DNA of 64,000 nucleotides from positions 1 to 64,000 of the forward strand of contig NZ_FQVJ01000012.1 in the NCBI RefSeq assembly GCF_900129125.1. Direction: 5' to 3'. Of this stretch, positions 27,581-36,613 are shown piece by piece. A program made the position numbers and the translations under genes. The notes under the pieces were generated by a model. The model did not search any database, was not told the DNA's origin, and worked only from the letters and a program-made list of their open reading frames with translations. Every line of letters begins with the position of its first letter. Position 1 is the stretch's first letter. The stretch is from Acidocella aminolytica 101 = DSM 11237. Lineage in GTDB: Bacteria; Pseudomonadota; Alphaproteobacteria; Acetobacterales; Acetobacteraceae.

Positions 27581-28030
27581 TCAGACTGTGGCGACAGAGC
27601 GGCTGGCAGGGACCTCGGCGTCACTGTCATGGTCGTTATCCTTCAGGATGGACCAGCCTTTATGCGGCAGGCGACCCTCCATAAACCCCGCCTGCTCAAA
27701 ATGAGAGGACGCGGAGGCCACAGCACCTGAGCGGAGCGCCTCCGCAACGTCCGGATATTCGGCCAGATACCAAGCTTCATCAACCTTGGCAGGCCGAGGC
27801 AAACGATTTTCAAAATAACCAGCTTTTATGTAATGGTCCTTAGCAGATTTGAGCCCGCCCGCGCGAATGGCCATCGCGACATCTGGATTGGTTTTCAAAT
27901 ACCATGTCTCATCAATATCAGCCCCGGCCAACAGGGTTCTGATTAGGTCGAGCAGCTTACTTTCCTGAAGCTCGACATAATGACCGGGGACCGAGCCGGA
28001 ATCGCTCATCAGATAACGATATGAGCGCAT
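27581..28030 (-). CDS. Protein with two PDVA-type repeats
   Basis: A 149-residue soluble protein with no signal peptide. It contains two copies of a roughly 42-residue repeat: WYLKTNPDVAMAIRAGGLKS...HYIKAGYFENRLP, then WYLAEYPDVAEALRSGAVAS...HFEQAGFMEGRLP. This WYL-x3-PDV-x-A repeat occurs in proteins near glycosyltransferases and as an extra domain in them, but its role is unknown to me. The start at 28030 has an excellent GGAGAGAGG site. It is divergent from the large glycosyltransferase and likely belongs functionally with it. Confidence 0.75.
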   Translation of the reverse strand: MRSYRYLMSDSGSVPGHYVELQESKLLDLIRTLLAGADIDETWYLKTNPDVAMAIRAGGLKSAKDHYIKAGYFENRLPRPAKVDEAWYLAEYPDVAEALRSGAVASASSHFEQAGFMEGRLPHKGWSILKDNDHDSDAEVPASRSVATV

Positions 28031-28283
28031 CTTGCCTCTCTCCACCAATTATAACCACCGGGAAAAACCTAACCAAAACCCATCCCGCAGCGCAACAAAG
28101 ACACCCCTATGCAACATTACTTTAGTATTAAAATTTTACGCCAAGCCAGCGCGGAAGATACTGTCGTCTTATAATTTTTTGCAGATGGAAAGCTTGAGCC
28201 GCATGTCCTGATGCGTAACAAGACATTATTACCAGTTCGCCTCCGCGGCAGGCGCGGGCGCGGCATGACCATACGGAGTCTTG

Positions 28284-31200
28284 ATGGCGGTCCAGGGACA
28301 CGTGGATACGATGAAAGGCAGCTACATCACAGGATGGGCTGTCTCCATACCCGACAATGGCAATTGCGCCATCACCATCACGGACATGGGCGGCAAGCAG
28401 CTCGCCAAGGGCCGGGCATCACGCCACCGGGAGGACCTCGTCGCGCTTGGGCTGGGGCGGACCACGCTAGCGTACCAGATCGCCGTGCCGCTTGGGACCG
28501 AGGCGCAGCTTTTACGCGTATTCGGCAATGGCGAAGAGTTGACGGGCTCGCCCTTCAAAACCGGTCCGGGTCTATTTGACGGCCTCTTTTCCGTTGAGGC
28601 GGACCGTGTCACCGGCTGGGTGACTGAACGCGTAAAAGGCAGCCAAGCACCCTACATCACGGTTCGCACCCAAGCCGGCCTTGAAGTGGCCCGGGGCGCC
28701 AGCGCGTTCGATGACAAACCCGCTGATCCGCTTTTCAACCCAGCGCGGTTCAGCCTGGAACTCGATGCGGATTGCTTCGGCGCCGGTGAGCTTCTGCTCA
28801 GCATCCATGCCGATGGCATGTTTGTGGGCCATGCCGCCTGTAATCTGGAATTGCACGGCAATCTTGACCGCATCTCCCCGGACCAGGCCACGGGCTGGCT
28901 CTATGCACCGGAAGCATCGAAGCGTATCTTTGAACTTTCCGTCTATCGGAATGGAAAGCTAGCCGAGACCGCCCCTTGCGAGCTGGAACGCACAGATGTT
29001 GAGGCGCATTACCCAGATTGCGGCAAGCCGGGCTTTGACATCCGGGTTCCTTATGAGCGCGTAGCGGCGGATGAAACCGTGTCACTCAGCATCCGCTTCG
29101 CAGACGGTCAACGAGAATTGTTCGACGGCCCTTACCGTTTTGCTAGCCGCTCTGCGGCGGTAGCGGCCATTCACAAAGTGGCGCATCTCGCTCATGCTGA
29201 CCTGCCAGGGCTGGAGGCCGGGGAACGCGCGCTGCTGACCGAGGCGCTGAAAGATTATCTCGCCAAAGTACGTGGCCAGGATGGGGTTGTGCTGCGCAAA
29301 CAGCCTTCCAGCGGGCCTCAAAGCAAGCTGCGCATGGCCATCATCGTACCCATTTACCGGGGCGTGGCGGTGACGCAAGCTTGTATCGAGTCCGTGCTGA
29401 CCCACCGTAACCCGGACACCGATCAACTGGTGCTGATCAATGATTGTTCACCCGATGCCGACATGGGGCCGATGCTCGCCGCCTACCGGCAGATGCGGAA
29501 TGTGATCGTGCTGGATAACGGGCAGAATCTTGGCTTTGTCAGCACCGTGAATCGCGGCATGGCACTGACCAGAGGCACGGACGTGCTGCTGTTGAATTCT
29601 GACACCGTACTTCATGCTGGCGGGTTGGATGAGCTGGTACGTGTGGCCTATGCGCACCAGGATGTCGGCACCGTGACCGCCATGTCCAACAATGCCACCA
29701 TCTTCTCTTACCCCTGCGCGGAACTGCGCGAAGCGTCGCTGCCGGATGTCAACTGGCCGGAACTGGCGGCGCTGGCCCTGCGGGAAAATCAGGGACTGTG
29801 CGTGGATGTACCGACAGGCCATGGCTTCTGCATGTTGATTAAGCGGGAGGTAATAAGCCGAATCGGCTTCTTGGATGAAGCGTTCGGGCGCGGCTATGGC
29901 GAGGAAAATGATTTCTGCGCCCGCACGGCTGGCATCGGCTACCGCAATGTCGCGGCGGGCGGCGTAATTGTGGAGCATAAGGAAAGCATTTCCTTCGGCA
30001 ATGAACGCGCCAGCCTGCTGGCACAGAACCAGCCGCGGCTGAACGCGCTCTACCCCGAACTGACGCCGCTGATCATGCAATATGAGGCCGAGGACGGGCT
30101 GCGCGGAATGCGCTGGCCACTTGACTGCGCGCGGCTTGCCCAGGCCCGCGCGAACGGAACCAAGTTCGCGCTGGTCATGTCAAACGCGCTGGAAGGTGGC
30201 ACGCCCAAAGCCATCCGGGATATTGAACGGGAAGTCGGCTATGGCGAGGCCACCCGGCTGTCACTCAGCGTGACCAAGAGCGGGCTGATCGAGCTGAGCT
30301 GTGAGGCGCCGCTGCTGTGTGCGCATTTCAACGAGCACGAGGCGGAGGAGCTGTTCACGGTGCTGGACAGCGCCGCGCCGGAGCTGGTGCTGGCGCATCA
30401 ACTGCTCGGCTTCCCCGCCACGGTGCTCGCCGGGCTCCGGCATTGGCTGGGCGGACGCCGCAGCCTGTATTGGGCGCATGATTTCTATTCCTTCTGCCCG
30501 CGCGTGACGATGATCGACGCGATTGGACGGTTCTGCGGCGGGGCAGATGCAGCAACATGCGGACGCTGCGTGAAGATGGGCGGGGCGCACGAAACCTCGG
30601 TGCTGAACGAGTTGACGGCGGAAGAGCACCGCGCGCTATTTGGCGGGCTGCTGGAGGCTTTCACCCATGTGATTGCGCCTTCCGCCAATGCGGCGGGCTA
30701 TCTCGGTAAAATCTTCCCCCGGATCAAGATTGAGGCCGTGCCGCACCCTGAAGCCCCAAATGGAGTGGTCGCCACGTCGCGCACGGGCAGCGATGATGAG
30801 ATTGTGATGCTGGGCGCCATCGGCCCGCATAAAGGCTCGAAAAAACTGTTGGAAATAGCCCAGCGCGCCCGCCTCACCCACCCGCATCTGCATTTCCGTG
30901 TGATCGGCTACACGAATATCGACAAGGCGCTCAGAGCTGTTGGCAATGTCACCATCACCGGCAAATACGAGCCCGAAGAGCTGCCTGCTCTGCTAGCGGA
31001 AGCCAAGGGGCGGCTGGCATTGTTTCTACCCGCTTGGCCGGAGACATATTCCTACACCCTCTCTGAACTGGTGAAGCATGGCTTCATTCCGCTGGCGCCT
31101 GATATTGGCGCCCCGGCGGATCGCATCCGCAGTGTGAAATTTGGCGTGGTCTTCCCCTTCCCGGCAGATGCGGAAAGGCTGCTGGCGCTGATCGACGATA

Positions 31201-31367
31201 TCGCCACAGGCCGAGTGGAGCCCGTGGCCAAAGGGGCTGCGCCGGCGAACTTTTTCTCCCGGCCAGAAGATCTGGACAAGCTCTCGCGGATTATTCTGGG
31301 GACCGGTTCCGCCGCCAGCGCGGGGAGCAAGAAAAAAGCCAAACGGGCTGTGCCCGCCACGGCCTGA
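28284..31367 (+). CDS. Large GT2-GT4 fusion glycosyltransferase with N-terminal GWA modules
   Basis: A 1027-residue multidomain enzyme. Residues 1-300 hold about three beta-rich modules each opened by a GW phrase (ITGWAVSIP, VTGWVTE, ATGWLYAPE). Residues about 325-570 are a GT2 domain: MAIIVPIYRG, the acidic LLLNSDTVLHAGG, PTGHGFCMLIKREV and YGEENDFC. Residues about 640-1000 are a GT-B/GT4 domain: MLGAIGPHKGSKKLLE and PETYSYTLSELV, with an E-x7-E spacing. Such fusions add two sugars in turn to surface glycans or proteins. GGAG precedes the ATG at 28284. The end is Lys/Ala-rich. It converges on the Hint metalloprotease, which carries the same GWA module. Confidence 0.85.
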   Translation: MAVQGHVDTMKGSYITGWAVSIPDNGNCAITITDMGGKQLAKGRASRHREDLVALGLGRTTLAYQIAVPLGTEAQLLRVFGNGEELTGSPFKTGPGLFDGLFSVEADRVTGWVTERVKGSQAPYITVRTQAGLEVARGASAFDDKPADPLFNPARFSLELDADCFGAGELLLSIHADGMFVGHAACNLELHGNLDRISPDQATGWLYAPEASKRIFELSVYRNGKLAETAPCELERTDVEAHYPDCGKPGFDIRVPYERVAADETVSLSIRFADGQRELFDGPYRFASRSAAVAAIHKVAHLAHADLPGLEAGERALLTEALKDYLAKVRGQDGVVLRKQPSSGPQSKLRMAIIVPIYRGVAVTQACIESVLTHRNPDTDQLVLINDCSPDADMGPMLAAYRQMRNVIVLDNGQNLGFVSTVNRGMALTRGTDVLLLNSDTVLHAGGLDELVRVAYAHQDVGTVTAMSNNATIFSYPCAELREASLPDVNWPELAALALRENQGLCVDVPTGHGFCMLIKREVISRIGFLDEAFGRGYGEENDFCARTAGIGYRNVAAGGVIVEHKESISFGNERASLLAQNQPRLNALYPELTPLIMQYEAEDGLRGMRWPLDCARLAQARANGTKFALVMSNALEGGTPKAIRDIEREVGYGEATRLSLSVTKSGLIELSCEAPLLCAHFNEHEAEELFTVLDSAAPELVLAHQLLGFPATVLAGLRHWLGGRRSLYWAHDFYSFCPRVTMIDAIGRFCGGADAATCGRCVKMGGAHETSVLNELTAEEHRALFGGLLEAFTHVIAPSANAAGYLGKIFPRIKIEAVPHPEAPNGVVATSRTGSDDEIVMLGAIGPHKGSKKLLEIAQRARLTHPHLHFRVIGYTNIDKALRAVGNVTITGKYEPEELPALLAEAKGRLALFLPAWPETYSYTLSELVKHGFIPLAPDIGAPADRIRSVKFGVVFPFPADAERLLALIDDIATGRVEPVAKGAAPANFFSRPEDLDKLSRIILGTGSAASAGSKKKAKRAVPATA

Positions 31368-31374
31368 GCCGCCT

Positions 31375-33018
31375 TCAGGCCACGCGTTGAAATGCTCCGG
31401 CTATCCGCAATAGCGCTCCATCACTGGCGCGGCGCACGCTGATCTCGCCTGTTGTTCTGGCGGGTAGCGCCACAGCAAAACCGTGGCAGCCTTTGCCGAT
31501 TCCGGCCGCGCGCAGATCCTCCCGATAGAGATTGGCAACCACGCGGGCGAGAATCTCGCCCCCTGCCATGACAAACAAAGTCACGGGCTGGTCCGGGGCC
31601 TGCTGGCATTGCGCCCACCCGCGGCAAAGCTCAGGCCCGGCTTCATCCACGCAGCCCAACAGATCCCCCTTCGCTTCCGCCGCGCGGGGGAGGCCGGCTC
31701 GCTCATCCACCCAGGCGCGCAACGCTTCCAACGCCAGCCCATCTTCCACACGCGGAAGGCAAGGGGTGCCCGGATCGTCATCACCCGGATACAAGGCCGC
31801 ATATTCAGCGGCGTTCTGGAACCAACTGCGGGGCGTGACGTTGAGATAGCTCTCACTCAAAGCGCCATCGGCGGTCAGTAGGTCGTGACTATCCAGTTCC
31901 AGATGCAGATACTCAACCCGCCCGCTGCACGGGGCTTGCAGCACGTTCACCTGATTTACCAGCCTCCAGGCGGGCACCAGCACGCCATGCAAAAAGACGC
32001 CATGGCCCGGGGAAACCCGCATCGGCCGGTTCGGCACGCCCTCGCCCAGTGCACCGGGCAAGAAGGTGACGGGAAGCATCAGCGGGTTATCCCGCAAAAA
32101 CTTCCCTTCATAAGCGCTGCGGCCGATCCATTTGATGCGCCGTACGCCGTTGGGGGTGGTGACTTGGTCACCAATAGCCAACCGCTCCACCGGCACCTCG
32201 CCTTGCGGGGACAGGATCAGGCTTCCGGGGCAAAAACAGGCGACATCGAACCCCAGCACGCTCATCAAGGTGGTATCTACCGGCGAGATGGTGGTAGCGT
32301 AGCCTGGATATTCATAGGCGGCAAAAGCGTCCGTACGGTATTGGGTGGTATCCGCCCAGTCGCTAATATCGCTAGTCGTGTCGAAACTGGCGAGAGTAGT
32401 GGCACCGGCATCGAGAGAGAAATAGGACGCCGCATAGGGCGTGGATTGCAGCGTGCCGGGTGACGCATAGGCGTAGAGATCCATGAGGGTCAAATCCGAC
32501 CCGTTATTGAAATCCGCCCGTCCAAGCGCGTGAGACAGTTCATGCTCAGCAGTGCCTACAAAATCCAACTCCCCGGAAACCGCCCCGGTTGACGTGCTGA
32601 AATTCAGCACTCCGCCCCCCGTGCCGAATGTCACCGTGCCATCAACCCCACCGGACGCAGCGATGAGGCCGGTTGTGGGCAGGCCCAGCGCTTCCGCCTG
32701 GGCGACGGTGAGGTAAAGCCCCTTCCCGCCTGTCGGATCCGTGCTGGGCAAGGCGGCGACGGCGGCTTTTTGCGCGGTGGTCTGAGCGTTGGCGTGCAGG
32801 GCGGAGACAACAGTGGCATAGCCGTAAAGTCCGGCGGAGCTGAGATAAGGCGACGCCTCCCCCAGCACAGTGCCGGTGCTATCCCAGCTCACGTCAATGC
32901 TGACGGTGATATTGTTGGTAATCAGGCTATCGAGTTGCTGGGCGGCGTAGTCCAGCGCGGTGGTAAAGCTGCTTGGCGCCGCCGAGGTGGACGTGTCGAA
33001 AACAAGCTGAATATGCAT
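31375..33018 (-). CDS. Secreted-type metalloprotease with Hint domain and C-terminal GWA module
   Basis: A 547-residue three-part protein. Residues 1-255 are a protease-like region with a zinc motif HELSH at 159-163. Residues about 259-395 are a Hint_2 domain: ACFCPGSLILSPQGEVPVE opens it with the cysteine used in self-cleavage, and MRVSPGHGVFLHG supplies the later histidine block. The end (about 470-540) is a GWA module with VANLYREDLRAAGIGKG. There is no Sec signal peptide; type I export is likely but unproven. Hint domains splice or cleave themselves, so the protein may mature autocatalytically. No splice-type C-terminal Asn is obvious. Confidence 0.8.
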   Translation of the reverse strand: MHIQLVFDTSTSAAPSSFTTALDYAAQQLDSLITNNITVSIDVSWDSTGTVLGEASPYLSSAGLYGYATVVSALHANAQTTAQKAAVAALPSTDPTGGKGLYLTVAQAEALGLPTTGLIAASGGVDGTVTFGTGGGVLNFSTSTGAVSGELDFVGTAEHELSHALGRADFNNGSDLTLMDLYAYASPGTLQSTPYAASYFSLDAGATTLASFDTTSDISDWADTTQYRTDAFAAYEYPGYATTISPVDTTLMSVLGFDVACFCPGSLILSPQGEVPVERLAIGDQVTTPNGVRRIKWIGRSAYEGKFLRDNPLMLPVTFLPGALGEGVPNRPMRVSPGHGVFLHGVLVPAWRLVNQVNVLQAPCSGRVEYLHLELDSHDLLTADGALSESYLNVTPRSWFQNAAEYAALYPGDDDPGTPCLPRVEDGLALEALRAWVDERAGLPRAAEAKGDLLGCVDEAGPELCRGWAQCQQAPDQPVTLFVMAGGEILARVVANLYREDLRAAGIGKGCHGFAVALPARTTGEISVRRASDGALLRIAGAFQRVA

Positions 33019-33081
33019 ATCTCAAGCCCCCCCGCGCCGCTGGCGCCAGAGTGGCCCCGCAACAATGCATAAACCGTTAAT

Positions 33082-33927
33082 CTATGCTCGATGCAAAGCG
33101 GTTTTCAGTATTTCCGTTTCCTCTGGGGTGAACAAACCCTGGCGTAGCAACAGATCCAGCAGCACCAGCACCACGTTGAACTTGAACATGTCGGTGGTAA
33201 GCAAAGCCTCTTTCACCTGCGGCAGTGGCCAGAGCGCGAAGCTTTCCACCTCGCCATCCATAGGGCGCGGCACGAAATCTTTCGGCAGCTCCAGGTCATA
33301 AGCGTGGATTACATCGCGACGCAGCCCTTCCGGGCGTTCCATATTGTACCGGAACCGCGCCACAAGCTTTGCTTTGACGGCAGTGGATTCATCTAACCCA
33401 GCTTCCTCCTCGGCCTCTTTCAGCAAAGCCGCGAAAGGCGTGTAACCCGCCGGAACCCCGCCCGCCACCAGATGATCCAGCTTGCCGGGGTCAAGTTTTT
33501 TATTAGCGGCGCGCTTGGCCACCCAGAGATGCAGCCCACCCGGCTTACGGACCAACCCGTTGAGATGCACCCCCACCCCGATCACGCCAAAGCTGGGCAG
33601 AGCGCCACGGTCCAGCACGCCCAGCACAGGGCCGTCCGGCTCTGCCCGCACGTCAAAATCCTCCGCGCGGGTGGAGATGCCGATAGCGGCGGCCAACTCG
33701 TTCAACTGGGGCAGCAAGGCCACGGGCAAATCAACCCGGCCGGATGAAATTTTGATGGCGGCGTCTAGCCCGCGCAGCCGCTCCGCCAGCGCCGGCTTCA
33801 TATAACCGAAATGTTGCGGCCCGGCGGCCAGCGCCAGCCTGTCACCCGGCAGCATGGCAGAGTGGCAGAAATCAATCGCCGCGAGAAGCTTTGCAATTTG
33901 CGAGTCAGATGCCATGTGCAGGGTCAT
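33082..33927 (-). CDS. NUDIX hydrolase, DUF4743/YJR142W-like
   Basis: A roughly 281-residue protein with an N-terminal DUF4743 part and a NUDIX domain at about residues 110-250. The box reads GGVPAGYTPFAALLKEAEEE then AGL, with the REUxEExGU half intact (KEAEEEAGL). The family resembles the thiamine-pyrophosphokinase-associated NUDIX proteins that hydrolyse damaged thiamine diphosphate. The ATG at 33927 overlaps the opposite-strand ATG of the ABC exporter; an ATG at 33915 is an alternative. Confidence 0.85.
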   Translation of the reverse strand: MTLHMASDSQIAKLLAAIDFCHSAMLPGDRLALAAGPQHFGYMKPALAERLRGLDAAIKISSGRVDLPVALLPQLNELAAAIGISTRAEDFDVRAEPDGPVLGVLDRGALPSFGVIGVGVHLNGLVRKPGGLHLWVAKRAANKKLDPGKLDHLVAGGVPAGYTPFAALLKEAEEEAGLDESTAVKAKLVARFRYNMERPEGLRRDVIHAYDLELPKDFVPRPMDGEVESFALWPLPQVKEALLTTDMFKFNVVLVLLDLLLRQGLFTPEETEILKTALHRA

Positions 33928-35818
33928 GACCCGATCCGCCGCCCGTGCCAACCCCCATCTAGCGCCTAACGACGCAGCCAAGAAAGCCCGGGGGTCGCTA
34001 AAGACTGTTGTGTCTCTCCTGCCCTATCTCTGGCCCAAGGGCGAAACCGGCCTGCGCGTGAAGCTGGTGCTGGCCTGCATTGCCATGCTGCTGGCAAAGT
34101 TGGGCACTGTTTATGTACCCGTGGTGTATGGCCATCTGGTTGACAAGCTCACCCACACGGCCGGGCCGCTGGCGCTGCCTTTGGCTCTGATTGGCGGCTA
34201 TGTGGCGGTGCGTATTGCCTCCGCCGCCTTTGGGGAACTGCGCGATGCGCTGTTCGCGGGCGTGCAGATGCGCGCCTCCCGCGTGGTGGCGCGCAAGACG
34301 TTCGAGCATCTGCACGCGCTCTCCATGCGCTTCCATCTGGACCGGCAGACGGGCGGGCTTTCCAACATCATTCTCCGCGGTACGCTGGGGATTCAGTCCG
34401 TGCTGCGCCTAGCCACGTTCAATCTGGTCCCGACGATCATCGAACTGCTGCTGACCACGGCTATGCTCTGGTATCTGTTCAATATCTGGTACGGGCTGAT
34501 CGCCTTTGTGGCCATCGGGTTTTACATCGGCTTCACCCTCATCTTCACCACTTGGCGGACGAAGTTCCGCCGCACGATGAACGAGACCGATAACGAGGCC
34601 CAAACCAAGGCGATCGACTCGCTGCTGAATTTCGAGACAGTAAAATATTTCGGCAACGAGACCCACGAATCCAGCCGCTTCGATGAAAGTCTGGCGCGGT
34701 ATGAGACGGCCTCAGTGAAGTCTCAGGTCACGCTGAACATGCTGAATATCGGCCAAGCGGTGATTATCTCGCTAGCGCTGGGCGTGATGATGGTAATGGC
34801 CGCGCATAGCGTGTTGCAGCATAAAATGACGGTCGGCAGCTTTGTGCTGGTGAACACCTATCTGCTGCAGCTTTATGTGCCGCTGAATTTTCTGGGCTTC
34901 GCATATCTCAGCCTTAATCAAGGCTTGGTGGATATGGAGCAAATGTTCACCCTGATGCGCGTGAATCAGGAGGTGCAGGACAAGCCCGGCGCGCTGCCCA
35001 TCGCCTCGCATGGAGTCCCAGCGGAAATCCGGTTTGAGGATGTGCGCTTTGCCTACAACCCCGACCGGCAGATTCTTAAAGGCGTGAGCTTCACCGCCAC
35101 GCCGGGCAAAAAGATCGCCATTGTCGGCCCTACCGGCTCGGGCAAATCCACCATCTCACGCCTTGTTTTCCGGTTTTACGATGTCACTGGAGGGCGCGTG
35201 CTGGTGGACGGGCATGATGTGCGCGACATTAAACAGCACGCTTTGCGCGCCGCCATCGGCGTGGTGCCGCAGGATACTGTGCTATTCAATGACAGCATTT
35301 TCTACAACATCGCCTACGGCCGCCCCGGCGCCACGCGGGCTGAGGTGGAGCACGCCGCACGACTGGCACAGATTCACGGCTTTATTGAGTCTCTGCCGCA
35401 AGGGTACGAGACCAAGGTGGGCGAGCGCGGCTTGAAGCTCTCCGGCGGTGAGAAGCAACGCGTGGCCATTGCCCGCACCATCCTGAAAGACCCGCGCATC
35501 CTGATTCTGGACGAAGCCACCAGCGCGCTGGACACGGCGACCGAGCAAGGTATCTCCGCCGCTCTGCGCTCCGTAGCGCAGCACCGCACCACGCTGGTGA
35601 TCGCCCATCGGCTTTCCACCGTCACCGACTCCGACGAGATTTTGGTGCTGCGAGAAGGCGCGGTGGTGGAACGCGGCACCCATACCGCCCTGCTGGCCGA
35701 GGACGGGATTTACGCCTCCATGTGGGCCGCCCAGGCGGTGATGGAGCATGAAGAAGCCGCGGCGGATGGTGCAAATGCCACGCCGCCTGAAAAAACCCCG
35801 GAAAACGCGGCTGAGTGA
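33926..35818 (+). CDS. ATM1-type ABC exporter (AtmA/ABCB7 family)
   Basis: A half-transporter of about 630 residues with a six-helix membrane domain (about 45-310) followed by an ATPase. Walker A is GPTGSGKSTISR, the signature is LSGGEKQRVAIARTI and Walker B is ILILDEATSALD. The membrane part (DRQTGGLSNIILRGT, ETVKYFGNE) is typical of ATM1/AtmA, which export glutathione-linked sulfur or metal compounds. AGGG precedes the ATG at 33926. The small gene after it follows at 67 bases. Confidence 0.92.
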   Translation: MTRSAARANPHLAPNDAAKKARGSLKTVVSLLPYLWPKGETGLRVKLVLACIAMLLAKLGTVYVPVVYGHLVDKLTHTAGPLALPLALIGGYVAVRIASAAFGELRDALFAGVQMRASRVVARKTFEHLHALSMRFHLDRQTGGLSNIILRGTLGIQSVLRLATFNLVPTIIELLLTTAMLWYLFNIWYGLIAFVAIGFYIGFTLIFTTWRTKFRRTMNETDNEAQTKAIDSLLNFETVKYFGNETHESSRFDESLARYETASVKSQVTLNMLNIGQAVIISLALGVMMVMAAHSVLQHKMTVGSFVLVNTYLLQLYVPLNFLGFAYLSLNQGLVDMEQMFTLMRVNQEVQDKPGALPIASHGVPAEIRFEDVRFAYNPDRQILKGVSFTATPGKKIAIVGPTGSGKSTISRLVFRFYDVTGGRVLVDGHDVRDIKQHALRAAIGVVPQDTVLFNDSIFYNIAYGRPGATRAEVEHAARLAQIHGFIESLPQGYETKVGERGLKLSGGEKQRVAIARTILKDPRILILDEATSALDTATEQGISAALRSVAQHRTTLVIAHRLSTVTDSDEILVLREGAVVERGTHTALLAEDGIYASMWAAQAVMEHEEAAADGANATPPEKTPENAAE

Positions 35819-35885
35819 CCCCGGGTTGGTGGCGCCCCCCGGACCCACCAGATAAGACAAAACGACATTTTGGATTAATAGTGAG

Positions 35886-36143
35886 ATGACAGACAGACAA
35901 TCCCCCCCCGAACGCGAGCTGAGCCATGCGGGCTCGGTGGTGGATAAGGCCATTGAATTCATGATCGGCCAGGATCTTTCAGAACTGGCCATCGCCTCGG
36001 CCCTGCTGGGCGGCGCCATGGGGCTGCTGACCCGCTCTTTGCCGGATACGGTGGTCGTGCAGATACTACAAAATGCCATCCAGAGCATCGAAAATGGCGA
36101 GATGAACGCCGCCTCCGGGGAGGACCGCGCCGGTAATGCCTAA
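35886..36143 (+). CDS. Small hypothetical protein
   Basis: An 85-residue protein I do not recognise. A weakly hydrophobic helix runs through ELAIASALLGGAMGLLTRSL (about 32-51), and the ends are charged. A run of eight C near the start codes for Ser-Pro-Pro. It lies between the ATM1 exporter and rpmB in the same direction and ends before a terminator, so it probably belongs to the exporter's transcript. Confidence 0.6.
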   Translation: MTDRQSPPERELSHAGSVVDKAIEFMIGQDLSELAIASALLGGAMGLLTRSLPDTVVVQILQNAIQSIENGEMNAASGEDRAGNA

Positions 36144-36228
36144 GAGGCAGGCTGAATCTTAAGCCCAGCCCCGCGCTGAATGGCTTGACGAGGCCCTCCC
36201 CTTCGGCCATAAGCCGCCCCGATATTCC

Positions 36229-36255
36229 GGGCTGGCCCCTGCCAGCCCGCTTTTG
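36229..36255 (+). terminator. Hairpin just upstream of rpmB
   Basis: Stem GGGCTGGC (36229-36236) with GCCAGCCC (36241-36248), a 4-base loop, then GCTTTTG. It closes the upstream gene, but it sits only about 25 bases before the rpmB start, so it could also lie in the rpmB leader. Confidence 0.6.
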
Positions 36256-36278
36256 CGTTTCTTTGAGGAAGAGTAACC

Positions 36279-36578
36279 ATGGCCCGCCGTTGCGACCTGA
36301 CCGGAAAGACCGTGCAAGCTGGCAATAACGTCAGCCACGCGAACAATAAGAGCCGCCGCCGGTTCCTGCCCAACCTGCAGGTCACCACGCTGCTGTCTGA
36401 AACGCTGGGTGCCGTGCGCCTGCGTCTCTCTACCCGCGCGATCCGCACGATCGAGCATAATGGTGGGCTGGACGCGTATCTGCTGTCTCACACCGACGCC
36501 AAGTTGACCACCGAAGGTCTGGCACTGAAGCGCCGCCTGCAGCGCGCTCAGGCCAAGAAAGAAGCGGCGGCCGCCTGA
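36279..36578 (+). CDS. rpmB: 50S ribosomal protein L28
   Basis: A 99-residue basic ribosomal protein beginning [20 protein letters not shown], the L28 signature, with [11 protein letters not shown] and [19 protein letters not shown]. It is part of the large subunit. The start follows GAGGAAGAG. L33 is not adjacent; the ribosome-rescue gene arfB follows 35 bases downstream. Confidence 0.97.
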   Translation: MARRCDLTGKTVQAGNNVSHANNKSRRRFLPNLQVTTLLSETLGAVRLRLSTRAIRTIEHNGGLDAYLLSHTDAKLTTEGLALKRRLQRAQAKKEAAAA

Positions 36579-36613
36579 ATTCCAGTTCCGGGGCCTGACA
36601 TTTAGAGGCTCCC

